Origin: Aristolochia californica
Taxonomy: Eukaryota > Streptophyta > Magnoliopsida > Piperales > Aristolochiaceae
DNA: 64,000 nucleotides
Assembly: GCA_029961685.1 (NCBI GenBank)
Contig: JARWKL010000005.1
Coordinates: 15,032,164-15,096,163 of the forward strand
Reading direction: 5' to 3'
A program made the translations under genes and the position numbers. Positions 38,868 to 51,982 of the stretch are shown here, piece after piece; positions within the stretch are counted from its first letter, which is position 1; every line of letters begins with the position of its first letter. The notes under the pieces were generated by a model. It saw only the letters and a list, made by a program, of their open reading frames with translations. It ran no database searches and was not told the DNA's origin.

Positions 38868-41800
38868 ATGAACACAAAAGTTTGGTTATCCACGTTTGGG
38901 AAATTCCACTAGTCCAAAACTAATATCTTCCAATTTTGCACGCAGGAGATATTTTCCACACATGTTTTAATAATGGATATGGATGTTTGAAACATGTTAA
39001 AGATACAAATGACCTATGGATCAAAAGCTTTTAAAGAGAATAACAAACGCTCATTAAATTCTCAAGTGAATGTGCGGTGGGATATTTGCCCGAGTCAAAC
39101 AAGCCATTATTTTGCCCATATTCAAAAAGTTGAGCTAACAATCATAGATGATTGTAAAGTGATTTGTCATGCGTAATGGGCTATATTTTTGTAAGAAATG
39201 ACTTATGGATTTGAACTGAACACTTAGTTAAAAATCACCCGCCTCCCCCGTTTCCCAACAATTGTAAAACCTTAGATATAAAAACGAAAAAGTGCATACG
39301 ATCCCTAAAACATACAGACACTCTTTGGAAATATCTCTCTCTACATTTGTGCATTGTGCATTTCCATTTTAGATGTACACTTTTTTCTTAAATCAGAACT
39401 TTGAGTTTTTGCTCCCCCTTCATCCTGTAAAAAAAAAAGACAAAAAAGATCACAACAAAATAAAAATTTTATAGTTGATGTGCGGAAAATATTTAAAATA
39501 ATAACTAATGTAAATAAAAAATAACTATCTATTCACACACCACAAATGAACACAATAGTTTTGTTATTCAAGTTATGGAAATTTCATTTGTCCAACCCTA
39601 TTAAGCTTTGAATTTTACATGAACGAGATTTTTTCTACACATGTTTTAAAAATGGATATGCACGCTTGAAACATGTTAAAGATTCAAATGACCTATGGAT
39701 CCAAAGCTTTTAAAGAGAATAACCAACGCTCATTAAATTCTCAAGTGAACGTGCGGTGGGATATTTACCCGAGTCTAACAAGTCATTATTTTGCCCATTT
39801 TCAAAAATTTGATCTAACAATCATAGATGAATGTAAAGTGATTTATCATGCATAACGGGCTATATTTTTGTATTAAATGACTTACAGATTGCAATTCAAC
39901 ACTCAGTTAAAAATCCACTGCCACCAATTTTTCCTGATGATTGCAAAACCTGAGATATAAAAACTAAAAAGAGCTTACAATCCCTAAAAATTACAAACAC
40001 TCTTTGGAATTATCTCTCCCTACAATTTTGCATTGTGCTTTTCCATTTTAGATGTACACTTTTTTCATAAATCAAAACTTTGACTTTTCGCTCTCCCTTC
40101 ATCCCGAAAACAAACAAGGCAAAAAGCATACAACAAATTGAAAAATTTATAGTTGATGTATGGAAAAAATTCAAAACAATAACAAATATAAATAAAGAAA
40201 ATTTATTCACCCAACACAAATGAACACAAAAGTTTTGTTATCCAATTTTGGGATATTCCACTAGTTTAACCCTAATAGCTTGAAATTTTGCAAGAAAGAG
40301 ATTTCATCCACACATGTTTTAAAAATGGATATGCATGTTAGAAACATGTTAAAGATTCAAATGAGCTAAGGATACAAATATTTTAAAGAGAATAACAAAC
40401 GCTCATTAAATTCTCAAGTGAAATTGCGGTGGGATATTTACCCGAGTCAAACATGCCATTATTTTGCCCATTTGCAAAAAGCTGACATAATTAATCATAG
40501 ATGATTTTAAAGTGATTTATCATGCGTTACGGGCTATAGTTTTTGTATGAAATGACATATGGATTGCAATTCAACACTCAGTTAAAAATCTTTTGCCACC
40601 AATTTTTCCCGACGATTGCAAAACCTGAGACATAAAAACTAAAAGTAGCTTACAATCCCTAAAAATTAAAGACACTCTTTTGAATTATCTCTCCCTACAA
40701 TTGTGCATTGTGTTTTTGCATTTTAGATGTACATTCTTTTCTTAAATCAAAACTTTGACTTTTCGCTCTCCCTTCATCCCGAAAACAAACAAGGCAAAAA
40801 CCTAACAACAAAATGAAAATTTTATAGTTGTTGTATGGAAAAAATTCAAAACAATATAAAATATAAATAAAGATAATTTATTCACCCAACACAAATGAAC
40901 ACAAATGTTTTGTTATCCAATTTTGGGAAATTCCATTAGTTTAACCCTAATAGCTTGGAATTTTGCAAGAAAGAGATTTCATCCACACGTGTTTTAAAAA
41001 TGGATATGAATGTTTGAAATATGTTGAAGATGAAAATGAGCTATGGATGAAAAGATTTTAAAGAGAATAACAAACGCTCATTAAATTCTCAAGTGAACTT
41101 GCGGTGGGATATTTACCCGAGTCAAAAATGCCATTATTTTCCCCATTTGTAAAAAACTGACATAATTAATCATAGATGATTGTAATGTGATTTATCATGT
41201 GTAAGGGGCTATATTTTTGTATGAAATGACTTATGGATTGCAATTCCACACTCAGTTAAGAATCCTCTGCCACCAATTTTTCCCGACGATTGCAAAACCT
41301 GAGATATAAAAACTAAAAAGAGCTTACAATCCCTAAAAATTACAGAAACTCTTTGGAATTATCTCTCCCTACAATTGTGCATTGTGCTTTTCCATTTTAG
41401 ATGTACACTCTTTTCTTAAATCAAAACTTTGACTTTTCGCTCTCCCTTCATCCCGAATACACTCTTTTCTTAAATCAAAACTTTGACTTTTCGCTCTCCC
41501 TTCATCCCGAAAACAAACAAGGCAAAAAGCTTTCAAATTTTATAGTTGATGTATGGAAAAAATTTAAAACAATAACAAATATAAATAATGAAAAATTATT
41601 CACCCAACACAAATGAACCAAAAAGTTTTGTTATCCAATTTTTGGAAATTCCACTAGTTAAACCCTAATAGCTTGGAATTTTGCAAGAAAGAGATTTTAT
41701 CCACACATGTTTTAAAAATGGATATGAATGTTTGAAACAAGTTAAAGATGCAAATGAGCTATGGATGAAAAGATTTTAAAGAGATTAACAAACGCTCATT

Positions 41801-41994
41801 AAATTCTCAAGTGAACTTGCGGAGGGATATTTACCCGAGTCAAACATGAAATTATTTTCCCCATTTGTAAAACCTGACATAATTAATCATAGATGATTGT
41901 ATTGTGATTTATCATGTGTAACGGGCTATATTTTTGTATGAAATGACTTATGGATTGCAATTCAACACTCCACAAATTTATTCACACACCACAA
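38868..41994 (+). repeat. Expanded pentamer A-B-C/B-C/B-C with a truncated last C
   Basis: A 38868-39545, B 39546-40219, C/B 40220-40894, C/B 40895-41612 (718 bp, with an internal duplication), truncated C 41613-41994. A has an extra ACTA (AAAAAATAACTATCTATTC) and a C-like start, TTTTGCACGCAGG. The last C is only 382 bp: AATTCAACACTC at 41970 runs directly into CACAAATTTATTCACACACC, losing about 293 bp. Units 40895 and 41613 share TATGAATGTTTG and GGATGAAAAGATTTTAAAG, so they are recent tandem copies. Confidence 0.88.
41404..41511 (+). repeat. 54-bp tandem duplication inside a C/B monomer
   Basis: A 54-bp segment beginning TACACTCTTTTCTTAAATC and ending ATCCCGAA occurs at 41404-41457 and again, apparently without change, at 41458-41511. 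Just downstream about 10 bp of the usual GCTTACAACAAAATGAAAA are missing (GCTTTCAAATTTTATAG). Together these explain the 718-bp length of the unit. Confidence 0.92.
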
Positions 41995-44007
41995 ATGAAC
42001 ACAAAAGTTTTGTTATCCTGGTTTGGGAAATTCCACTAGTCCAAAACTAATATCTTGGAATTTTATATGAAGGAGATTTTTTCTACACATGTTTTAAAAA
42101 TGGATATGCATGCCAGAAACATGTTAAAGATTCAAATAACCTATGGATCCAAAGCTTTTAAAGAGAATAACAAACGCTCATTAAATTTTCAAGTGAATGT
42201 GCGGTGGGATATTTTCCCGAGTCAAACAAGCCATTATTTTGCCCATATTCAAAAAGTTGAGTTAACAATCATAGATGATTGTAAAGTGATTTGTCATGCG
42301 TGACGGGTTATTTTTTGTAAGAAATGACTTATGGATTTGAAGTCAACACTCAGTTAAAAATGGCCCACGTCCCCCGTTTCCCAACGATTGCAAAACCTTA
42401 GATATAAAAACAAAAAAGTGCATAGGATCCCTAAAACATACATACACTCTTTGGAAATATCTCTCTCTATATTTGTGCATTGTGCATTTCCATTTTAGAT
42501 GTACACTTTTTTCTTAAATCAGAACTTCGAGTTTTAGGTCCCCCTTCATCCCGTAAACAAAAAAGGCAAAAAAGATCACAAAAAAATAAAACTTTTATAG
42601 TTGATGTGTGAAAAATATTTAAAATAATAACTAATGTAAATAAAAAATATCTATTCACACACGACAAATGAACACAAAAGTTTTGTTATCCAAGTTTGGG
42701 AAATTCCAATAGTCGAACGCTTCTAAGCTTGGAATTTTACATGAAGGAGTTTTTTCTACACATGTTTTAAAAATGGATATGCATGCTTGAAACATGTTAA
42801 AGATTCAAATGACCTATGGATCCAAAGCTTTTAATGAGAATAACAAACGCTCATTAAATTCTCAAGTGAACGTCCGGTGGGATATTTACCCGAGTCTAAC
42901 AAGTCATTATTTTGCCCATTTTCAAAAATTTGATCAAACAATCATAGATGATTGTAAAGTGATTTATCATGCGTAACGGGCTATAGTTTTGTATGAAATG
43001 ACTTATGGATTGCAATTCAACACTCAGTTAAAAATCCTCTGCCACCAATTTTTCCTCACGATTGTAAAACCTGAGATATAAAAACTAAAAAGAGCTTACA
43101 ATCCCTAAAAATTACAGACACTCTTTGGAATTATCTCTCCCTACAATTGTGCATTCTGCGTTTCCATTATAGATGTACACTCTTTTCTTAAATCAAAACT
43201 TTGACTTTTCGCTCTCTCTTCATCCCGAAAACAAACAAGGCAAAAAGCTTACTACAAAATGAAAGTTTTATAGTTGATGTATGGAAAAAATTTAAAAAAA
43301 TAACAAATATAAATAAAGAAAATTTATTCACCCAACACAAATGAACACAAAATTTTTGTTATCCAATTTTGGGAAATTCCACTAGTTTAACACTAATAGC
43401 TTGGAATTTTGCAAGAAAGAGATTTCGTCCACACATGTTTTAAAAATGGATATGCATGTTTGAAACATGTTAAAGAAGCAAATGATGCAAAGCTTTTAAA
43501 GAGAATAACAAACGCTAATTAAATTCTCAAGTGAACTTGCGGTGGGATATTTACCCGAGTCAAACATGCCATTATTTTGCCCATTTGCAAAAAGCTGACA
43601 TAATTAATCATAGATGATTGTAATGTGATTTATCATGCATAACGGGCTATAATTTTGTATGAAATGCGTTATGGATTGCAATTCAGCAGTCAGCTAAAAA
43701 TCCTCCGCAACCCATTTTTCCCGACGATTGCAAAACCTGAGATATAAAACTGAAATAGTGCTTACAATCCCTAAAAATTACAGACACTCTTTGGAATTAT
43801 CTCTCTCTACATATGTGCATTGTGCATTTCCGTTTTAGATGTACACATTTTTCTTAAATCAATACTTCGAGTTTTTCGCTCTCCCTTCATCCCGTAAACA
43901 AAAAAGGCAAATAAATCACAGCAAAATAAAAATTTCATAGTTGATGTACGAAAAAAGTTTAAAAAAATAAAAATATTAAATGAAGAAAATTTATTCACGC
44001 ACCACAA
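41995..44007 (+). repeat. A-B-C trimer
   Basis: A 41995-42667, B 42668-43340, C 43341-44007. C lacks about 7 bp (AAGCAAATGATGCAAAGC, without GAGCTATG). A ends its first half with CATGCGTGACGGGTTATTTT, a variant of CATGCGTAACGGGC. Confidence 0.92.
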
Positions 44008-46030
44008 ATGAATACAAAAGTTTTGCTATCCAAATTTGAGAAATTCCACTAGTCCAAAAGTAATATCTTGGAATTTTACATGAAGGAGATTTTTTCTACA
44101 TATGTTTTAAAAATGGATATGCCTGGCAGAACCATGTTAAAGATTCAAATGACCTATGGATCCAAAGCTTTTAAAGAGAATAACAAACTCTCATTAAATT
44201 CTCAAGTGAACGTGCAGTGGGATATTTGCCCGAGTCAAACAAGCCATTATTTTGCCCATATTCAAAAAGTTGAGCTAACAATCATAGATGATTGTAAAGT
44301 GATTTGTCTTGCGTAACGGGCAATATTTTTGTAAGAAATGACTTATGGATTTGAAGTCAACACTCAGTTAAAAATCGCCCGCCTCCCCCATTTCCAAATG
44401 ATTGCAAAACCTTAGATATAAAAACGAATAAGTGCATACGATCCCTCAAACATCTAGACACTCTTTGGAAATATCTCTCTCGACATTTGTGCATTGTGCA
44501 TATCCATTTTAGATGTATACTTTTTTCTTAAATCAGAACTTTGAGTTTTCGCTCCCCCTTCATCCCGTAATAAAAAAAGGCAAAAAAGATCACAACAAAA
44601 TAAAAAATTTATAGTTGATGTGAGAAAAATATTTGAAATAATAACTAATGTAAATAAAAAATATCTATTCACACACCACATATGAACACAAAAGTTTGGT
44701 TATCCAAGTTTGGGAAATTCCATTAGTCCAACCCTATTAAGCTTGGAATTTTACATGAAGGAGATTTTTTCTACACATGTTTTAAAAATGAATGTGCATG
44801 TTTGAAACATGTTAAAGATGCAAATGAGCTATGGATGCAAAGCTTTTAAAGAGAATGACAAACGCTCAATAAAATCTCAAGTGAATGTGCGGTGGGATAT
44901 TTACCCGAGTGAAACAAATCATTATATTGCCCATTTTCAAAAATTTGATCTAACAATCATAGATGATTGTAAAGTGATTTATCATGCGTAACGGGCTATA
45001 TTTTTGTATGAAATGACTTATGGATTGCAATTAAACACTCAGTTAAAAATCCTCTACCACCAATTTTTCCCGACGATTGCAAAACCTGAGATATAAAAAC
45101 TAAAAAGTGCTTACAATCCCTAAAAATTACAGACACTCTTTGGAATTATCATTCCCTACAATTGTGCGTTGTGCTTTTCCATTTTAGATGTACACTATTT
45201 TCTTAAATCAAAACTTTGACTTTTCGCTCTCTCTTCATCCCAAAAACAAACAAGGCAAAAAGCTTACAACAAAATGAAAATTTTATAGTTGATGTATCGA
45301 AAAAATTTAAAAAAATAAAAAATATAAATAAAGAAAATTTATTCACCCAACACAAATGAACACAAAAGTTTTGTTATCCAATTTTGGGAAATTCCACAAG
45401 TTTAACCCTAATAGCTTGGAATTTTGCAAGAAAGAGATTTCATCCACACGTGTTTTAAAAATGGATATGCATGTTTGAAACATGTTAAAGATGCAAATGA
45501 GCTATGGATGCAAAGCTTTTAAAGAGAATAACAAACGCTCATTAAATTCTCAAGTGAACTTGCGATGGGATATTTACCCGAGTCAAACATGCTGTTATTT
45601 TGCCCATTTGCGAAAAGCTGACATAATTAATCATAGATGATTGTAATGTGATTTATCATGCGTAACGGGCTATATTTTTGTATGAAATGACTTATGGATT
45701 GCAATTCAACACTCTGTTAAAAATCCTCCGCAACCCTTTTTTCCCGACGATTGCAAAACCTGAGATATAAAAACGAAAAGGTGCTTACAATCCTTAAAAA
45801 TTACAGACGCTCTTTGGAATTATCTCTCTCTACATATGTGCATTGTTCATTTTTGTTTTAGATGTACACATTTTTGTTAAATCAAAACTTTGAGTTTTAC
45901 GCTCTCGCTTCTTCCCGTAAACAAAAAAGGCGAATAGATCATAGCAAAATGAAAATTTCATAGTTGATGTACGGAAAAAGTTTTAAACAATAAAAAAAGT
46001 AAATGAAGAAAATTTATTCACACACCACAA
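44008..46030 (+). repeat. A-B/C/B-C trimer
   Basis: A 44008-44681, B mosaic 44682-45355, C 45356-46030. The B unit has a C patch from TGCATGTTTGAAACATG to GGATGCAAAGC. It returns to B at GTGAATGTGCGG, with TTTTCAAAAATTTGATC downstream. Confidence 0.88.
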
Positions 46031-48053
46031 ATGAACACAAAAGTTTTGTTTTGCAAGTTTGGGAAATTCCACTAGTCCTAAAATAATATCTTGGAATTTT
46101 ACTTGAAGGAGATTTTTTCTAAACATGTTTTAAAAATGGATATGCATGCCAGAAACATGTTAAAGATTCAAATGACCAATGGATCCAAAGCTTTTAAACA
46201 GAATAAAAAACGCTAATTAAATTCTCAAGTGAACGTGCGGGGGAATATTTTCCCGAGTCAAACAAGCCAATATTTTTCCCGTATTCAAAAAGTTGAGCTA
46301 ACAATCATAGTTGATTGTGAAGTGATTTGTCATGCGTAACGGGCTATATTTTTTGTTAGAAATGACTTATGGATTTGAAGTCAACACTCAGTTAAAAATC
46401 GCCCACCCCGCCCGTTTCCCGACGATTGCAAAACCTTAGATATAAAAACAAAAAAGTGCATATGATCCCTAAAACATACAGAAATTCTTTGGAAATATCT
46501 CTCTCTATATTTGTGCATTGTGCATTTCCATTTTAGATGTACACTTTTTTCTTAAATCAGAACTTTGTGTTTTCGCTCCCCCTTCATCCCGTAAACAAAA
46601 AAGGCAAAAAAGATCACAACAAAATAAAAATTTTATAGTTGATGTGTGGAAAATATTTAAAATAATAACTAATGTAAATAAAAAATATCTATTCACACAC
46701 CACAAATGAACACAAAAGTTTTGTTATCCAAGTTTAGGAAATTGCATTAGTCCGACCCTATTAAGCTTGGAATTTACATGAAGGAGATTTTTTCTACACA
46801 TGTTTTAAAAATGGATATGCATGTTTGAAACATGTTAAAGATGCAAATGAGGTATAGATCCAAAGCTTTTAAAGAGAATAACAAACGCTCATTAAATTCA
46901 AAAGTGAACTTGCGGTGGGATATTTACCCGAGTCAAACATGCCATTATTTTGCCCATTTGCAAAATCTGACATAATTAATCATAGATGATTGTAATGTGA
47001 TTTATCATGCATAACGGGCTATATTTTTGTATGAAATGACTTATGGATTGCAATTCAACACTCAGTTAAAAATCCTCTGCCACCCATTTTTCCCAACGAT
47101 TGCAAAACTTGAGATATAAAAACTAAAAAGAGCTTACAATCCCTAAAAATTACAGACACTCTTTGGAATTATCTCTCCCTACAATTGTGCATTGTGCTTT
47201 TCCATTTTAGATGTACACTTCTTTCTTAAATCAAAACTTTGACTTTTCGCTCTCCCTTCATCCCGAAAACAAACAAGGCAAAAAGCTTACAACAAAGTGA
47301 AAATTTTATAGTTGATGTATGGAAAAAAATTTAAAAGAATAAAAAATAAATATAAAGAAAATTTATTCACCCAACACAAATGAACACAAAAGTTTTGTTA
47401 TCCAATTTTGGGAAATTCCACTACTTTAACCCTAATGGCTAGCAATTTTGCAAGAAAGAGATTTCATCCACACATGTTTTAAAATTGGATATGCATGTTT
47501 GAAACATGTTAAAGATGCAAATGAGCTATGGGTGCAAAGCTTTTAAAGAGAATAACAAACACTCATTGAATTCTCAATTGAACTTGCGGTGGGATATTTA
47601 CCCGAGTCAAACATGCTATTATTTTGCCCATTTGCAAAAAAGATGACATAATTAATCATAGATGATTGTAATGTGATTTATAATGCGTAACGGGCTATAT
47701 TTTTGTATGAAATGACTTATGGATTGCAATTCAACACTGTTAAAAATCCTCCGCAACCCATTTTTCCTGACGATTGCAAAACCTGAGATATAAAAACGAA
47801 AAGGTGCTTACAATCCTTAAAAATTACAGACACTCTTTGGAATTATCTCTCTCTACATATGTGCATTGTTCATTTCCGTTTTAGATGTACACATTTTTGT
47901 TAAATCAAAACTTCGAGTATTATGCTCTCGCTTCATCCTGTAAACAAAAAAGGCAAATAGATCATAGCAAAATGAAAATTTCATAGCTGATGTACGGAAA
48001 AAGTTTAAAACAAAAAAAAAAGTAAATGAAGAAAATTTATTCACACACCACAA
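46031..48053 (+). repeat. A-B/C/B-C trimer
   Basis: A 46031-46705, B mosaic 46706-47379, C 47380-48053. The B unit starts CATTAGTCCGACCCTATTAAG and GGAATTTACATGAAGG (one T missing). It is C from CATGTTTG through CATTTGCAAAATCTGACAT, then B from CCTCTGCCACCC onward. A has CTCATGCG-region variants TATATTTTTTGTTAG and CATAGTTGATTGTG. Confidence 0.88.
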
Positions 48054-50053
48054 ATGAACACAAGAGTTTTGTTATCCAAGTTTGGGAAATTCCACTAGTC
48101 CAAAAATAATATCTTGGAATTTTACATGAAGGAGATTTTTTCTAAACATGTTTTAAAAATGCATATGCATGGCAGAAACATGTTAAATATTCAAATGACC
48201 TATGGATCCAAAGCTTTTAAAGAGAATAACAAACGCTAATTAAATTCTCAAGTGAACGTGCGGTGGGATATTTTCCCGAGTCAAAAAAGCCATTATTTTT
48301 CCCATATTCAAAAAGTTGAGCTAACAATCATAGTTGATTGTAAAGTGATTTGTCATGCGTAACGGGCTATATTTTTTGTTTGAAATGACTGATGGATTTG
48401 AAGTCAACACTCAGTTAAAAATCGCCCGCCTCGCCCATTTCCAGACGATTGCAAAACCTTAGATATAAAAACGAAAAAGTGCATACGATCCCTAAAACAT
48501 ACAGACACTCTTGGGAAATATCTCTCTCTACATTTGTGCATTGTGCATTTCCATTTTAGATGTACACTTTTTTTTTAAATCAGAACTTTGTGTTTTCGCT
48601 CCCCCTTCATCCCGTAAACAAAAAAGGTAAAAAAGATCACAACAAAATAAAAATTTTATAGTTGTTGCGTGGAAAATATTTAAAATAATAACTAATGTAA
48701 ATAAAAAATATCTATTCACACACCACAAATGAACACAAAAGTTTTGTTATCCAAGTTTAGGAAATTCCATTAGTCTGATCCTATTAAGCTTGGAATTTAC
48801 ATGAAGGAGTTTTTTTCTACACATGTTTTAAAAATGGATATGCACGTTTGAAACATGTTAAAGATGCAAATGAGGTATGGATCCAAAGCTTTTAAAGAGA
48901 ATAACAAACGCTCATTAAATTCTCAAGTGAACTTACGGTGGGATATTTACCAGAGTCAAACATGCCATTATTTTGCCCATTTGCAAAAAGCTGACATAAT
49001 TAATCATAGATGATTGTAATGTGAATTATCATGCGTAACGGGCTATATTTTCGTATGAAATGACTTATGGATTGCAATTCAACACTCAGTTAAAAATCCT
49101 CTGCCACCAATTTTTCCCAACGATTGCAAAACCTGAGATATAAAAACTAAAAAGAGCTTACAATCCCTAAAAATTACAGACACTCTTTGGAATTATCTCT
49201 CCCTACAATTGTGCATTGCGCTTTTCCATTTTAGATGTACACTTCTTTCTTAAATCAAAACTTTGACTTTTCGCTCTCCCTTCATCCCGAAAACAAACAA
49301 GGCAAAAAGTTTACAACAAAATGAAAATTTTATAGTTGAAAAAAAAATATATAAAGAAAATTTATTCACCCAACACAAATGAACACAAAAGTTTTGTTAT
49401 CCAATTTTGGGAAATTCCACTAGTTTAACCCTAATGGCTTGGAATTTTGCAAGAAAGAAATTTCATCCACACATGTTTTAAAAATGGATATGCATGTTTG
49501 AAACATGTTAAAGATGCAAATGAGCTATGGATCCAAAGCTTTTCAAGAGAATAACAAACGCTCATTAAATTCTCAAGTGAACTTGCGGTGGGATATTTAC
49601 CCGAGTCAAACATGCCATTATTTTTTCGATTTGTAAAAAGCTGACATAATTAATCATAGATGATTCCAATGTCATTTATCATGCGTAATGGGCCATATTT
49701 TTGTATGAAATGACTTATGGATTGCAATTCAACACTCAGTTTAAAATCCTTAGCAACCCATTTTTCCCGACGATTGCAAAACCTGATATATAAAAATGAA
49801 AAGGTGCTTAGAATCCCTAAAAATTATAGACATTCTTTGGAATTATCTCTCTCTACATATGTGCATTGTGCATTTCTGTTTTAGATGTACACATTTTTCT
49901 TAAGTCATAACTTCGAGTTTTTCGCTCTCCCTTCATCCCGTAAACAAAAAAGGCAAATAGATCACATCAAAATGAAAATTTCATAGTCGTTGTACGGAAA
50001 TAGTTTAAAATAATAAAAAAAGTAAATGAAGGAAATTTATTCACACACCACAA
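48054..50053 (+). repeat. A-B/C/B-C trimer, sister of the preceding unit
   Basis: A 48054-48728, B mosaic 48729-49378 (650 bp), C 49379-50053. It shares TTTCTAAACATG, CATAGTTGATTG, TATATTTTTTGTT, ATCCAAGTTTAGG, GGAATTTACATGAAGG and GAGGTATGGATCC with the preceding trimer, which points to a duplication of a ~2-kb unit. About 23 bp are missing near 49338, where TATAGTTG joins AAAAAAAAATATATAAAG. Confidence 0.9.
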
Positions 50054-51982
50054 ATGAACACAAAAGTTTTGTTATCCAATTTTGGGAAATTCCAATAGTC
50101 CAAAACTAATATCTTGGAATTTTACATGAAGAAGATTTTTTCTACAAATGTTTTAAAAATGGATATGCATGCCAGAAACATGTTAAAGATTCAAATGACC
50201 TATGGATCCAAAAATTTTAAAGAGAATAACAAACACTCGTTAAATTCTCAAGTGAACGTGCGGTGGAATATTTGCCCGAGTCAAACAAGCCAGTATTTTG
50301 CCCTTATTCAAAAAGTTGAGCTAACAATCATAGATGATTGTAAAGTGATTTGTCATGCGTAACGGGCTATATTTTTGTAAGATATGACTAATGGATTTGA
50401 AGTCAACACACAGTTACAAATCTCCGCCTCCCCCCATTCCCGACGATTGCAAAACCTAAGATATAAAAACGAAAAAATGCATACAATCCATAAAACATAC
50501 AGGCACTCTTTGGAAATATCTCTCTCTACATTTGTGCATTGTGCATTTCCATTTTAGATGTACACTTTTGTCTTAAATCAGAACATTGAGTTTTCGCTCC
50601 CCCTTCCCCGTAAACAAAAATGGCAAAAAAGATCACAAAAAAATAAAAATTTGGGAAATTCCATTAGTCCAACCCTATTAAGCTTGTAATTCCATTAGTC
50701 CAACCCTATTAAGCTTGTAATTTTACATGAAGGACATTTTTTCTACACATGTTTTAAAAATGGATATGCATGCTTGAAACATGTTAAAGATTCAAATGAC
50801 CTATGGACCCAAAACTTTTAAAGAGAATAACAAACGCTCATTAAATTTTCAAGTGAACGTACGGTGGCATATTTACCCGAGCCTAAAAAGTCATTGTTTT
50901 GCCCATTTTCAAAAATTTGATCTAAGAATCATAGATGATTGTAAAGTGATTTATCATGCGCAACGGGCTATATTTTTGTATAGAATGATGACTTATGGAT
51001 TGCAATTCAACACTTAGTTAAAAATCCTCTGCCACCAATTTTTCCCGACGATTGCAAAACCTGAGATATAAAAACTAAAAAGAGCTTACAATCCCTAAAA
51101 ATTACAGACACTCTTTGGAATTATCTCTCCCTACAACTGTGCATTGTGCTTTTCCATTTTAGATGTACACCCTTTTCTTAAATCAAAACTTTGACATTTC
51201 GCTCTCCCTTCATCCCGAAAACAAACACGGCAAAAAGTTTACAAAAAAATGAAAATTTTATAGTTGATGTATGGAAAAAATTTAAAACAATAACAAATAT
51301 AAATAAAGAAAATTTATTCGCCCAACACAAATGAACACAAAAGATTTTTTATCCAATTTTTGGAAATTCCACTAGTTTAACCCTAATATCTTGGAATTTT
51401 GCAAGAAAGAGATTTCATCCACACATGTTTTAAAAATGGATATGCATGTTTGAGCTATGGATGCAAAGCTTTTTAAGAGAATAACAAACACTCATTAAAT
51501 TCTCATGTGAACTTGCGGTGGGACATTTACTCGAGTTAAACATGCCATTATTTTGCCCATTTGCAAAAAGCTGACATAATTAATCATAGATTATTGTAAT
51601 GTGATTTATAATGCGTAACGGGCTATATATTGTTATGGAATGACTTATGCATTTCAATTCAACACTCAATTAAAAATCTTTCGCAACCCATTTTTCCCGA
51701 CGATTGCAAAACTGAGATATAAAAACGAAAAGGTGCTTACAATCCCTATAAATTACAGACACTCTTTGGAATTATCTCTCTCTACATATGTGCATTGTGC
51801 ATTTCCGTTTTAGATGTACACATTTTTCTTAAATCAAAACTTCGAGTTTTTCGCTCTCCCTTCATCCCGTAAACAAAAAAGGCAAATAGATCACAGCAAA
51901 ATGAAAATTTCATTGTTGATGTACGAAAAAAGTTTAAAACAATAAAAAAAGTAAATGAAGAAAATTTATTCACACACCACAA
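50054..51982 (+). repeat. A-B-C trimer with deletion across the A/B boundary
   Basis: A begins at 50054 and breaks at about 50650, where ATAAAAATTT runs into GGGAAATTCCATTAGTCC. The A tail and the B anchor are lost (about 100 bp). B continues to 51330. C 51331-51982 is 652 bp because about 22 bp are missing at 51450, where GCATGTTTGA joins GCTATGGATGC. Confidence 0.9.
50657..50718 (+). repeat. 31-bp tandem duplication at a deletion junction
   Basis: A 31-bp segment beginning AATTCCATTAGTCC and ending TTAAGCTTGT occurs at 50657-50687 and again at 50688-50718, directly beside the deletion that removed the A tail. The adjacency suggests one complex repair event. Confidence 0.92.

Noticed and set aside
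46505..46705. Recurring ~66-codon minus-strand frame with a hydrophobic stretch (MWCVNRYFLFTLVIILNIF...), seen in most A, B and C tails
   Set aside because: It recurs only because the monomer does. The reading varies freely between copies, the hydrophobic run is what AT-rich DNA encodes by default, and an overlapping frame exists on the other strand. No family is recognisable.
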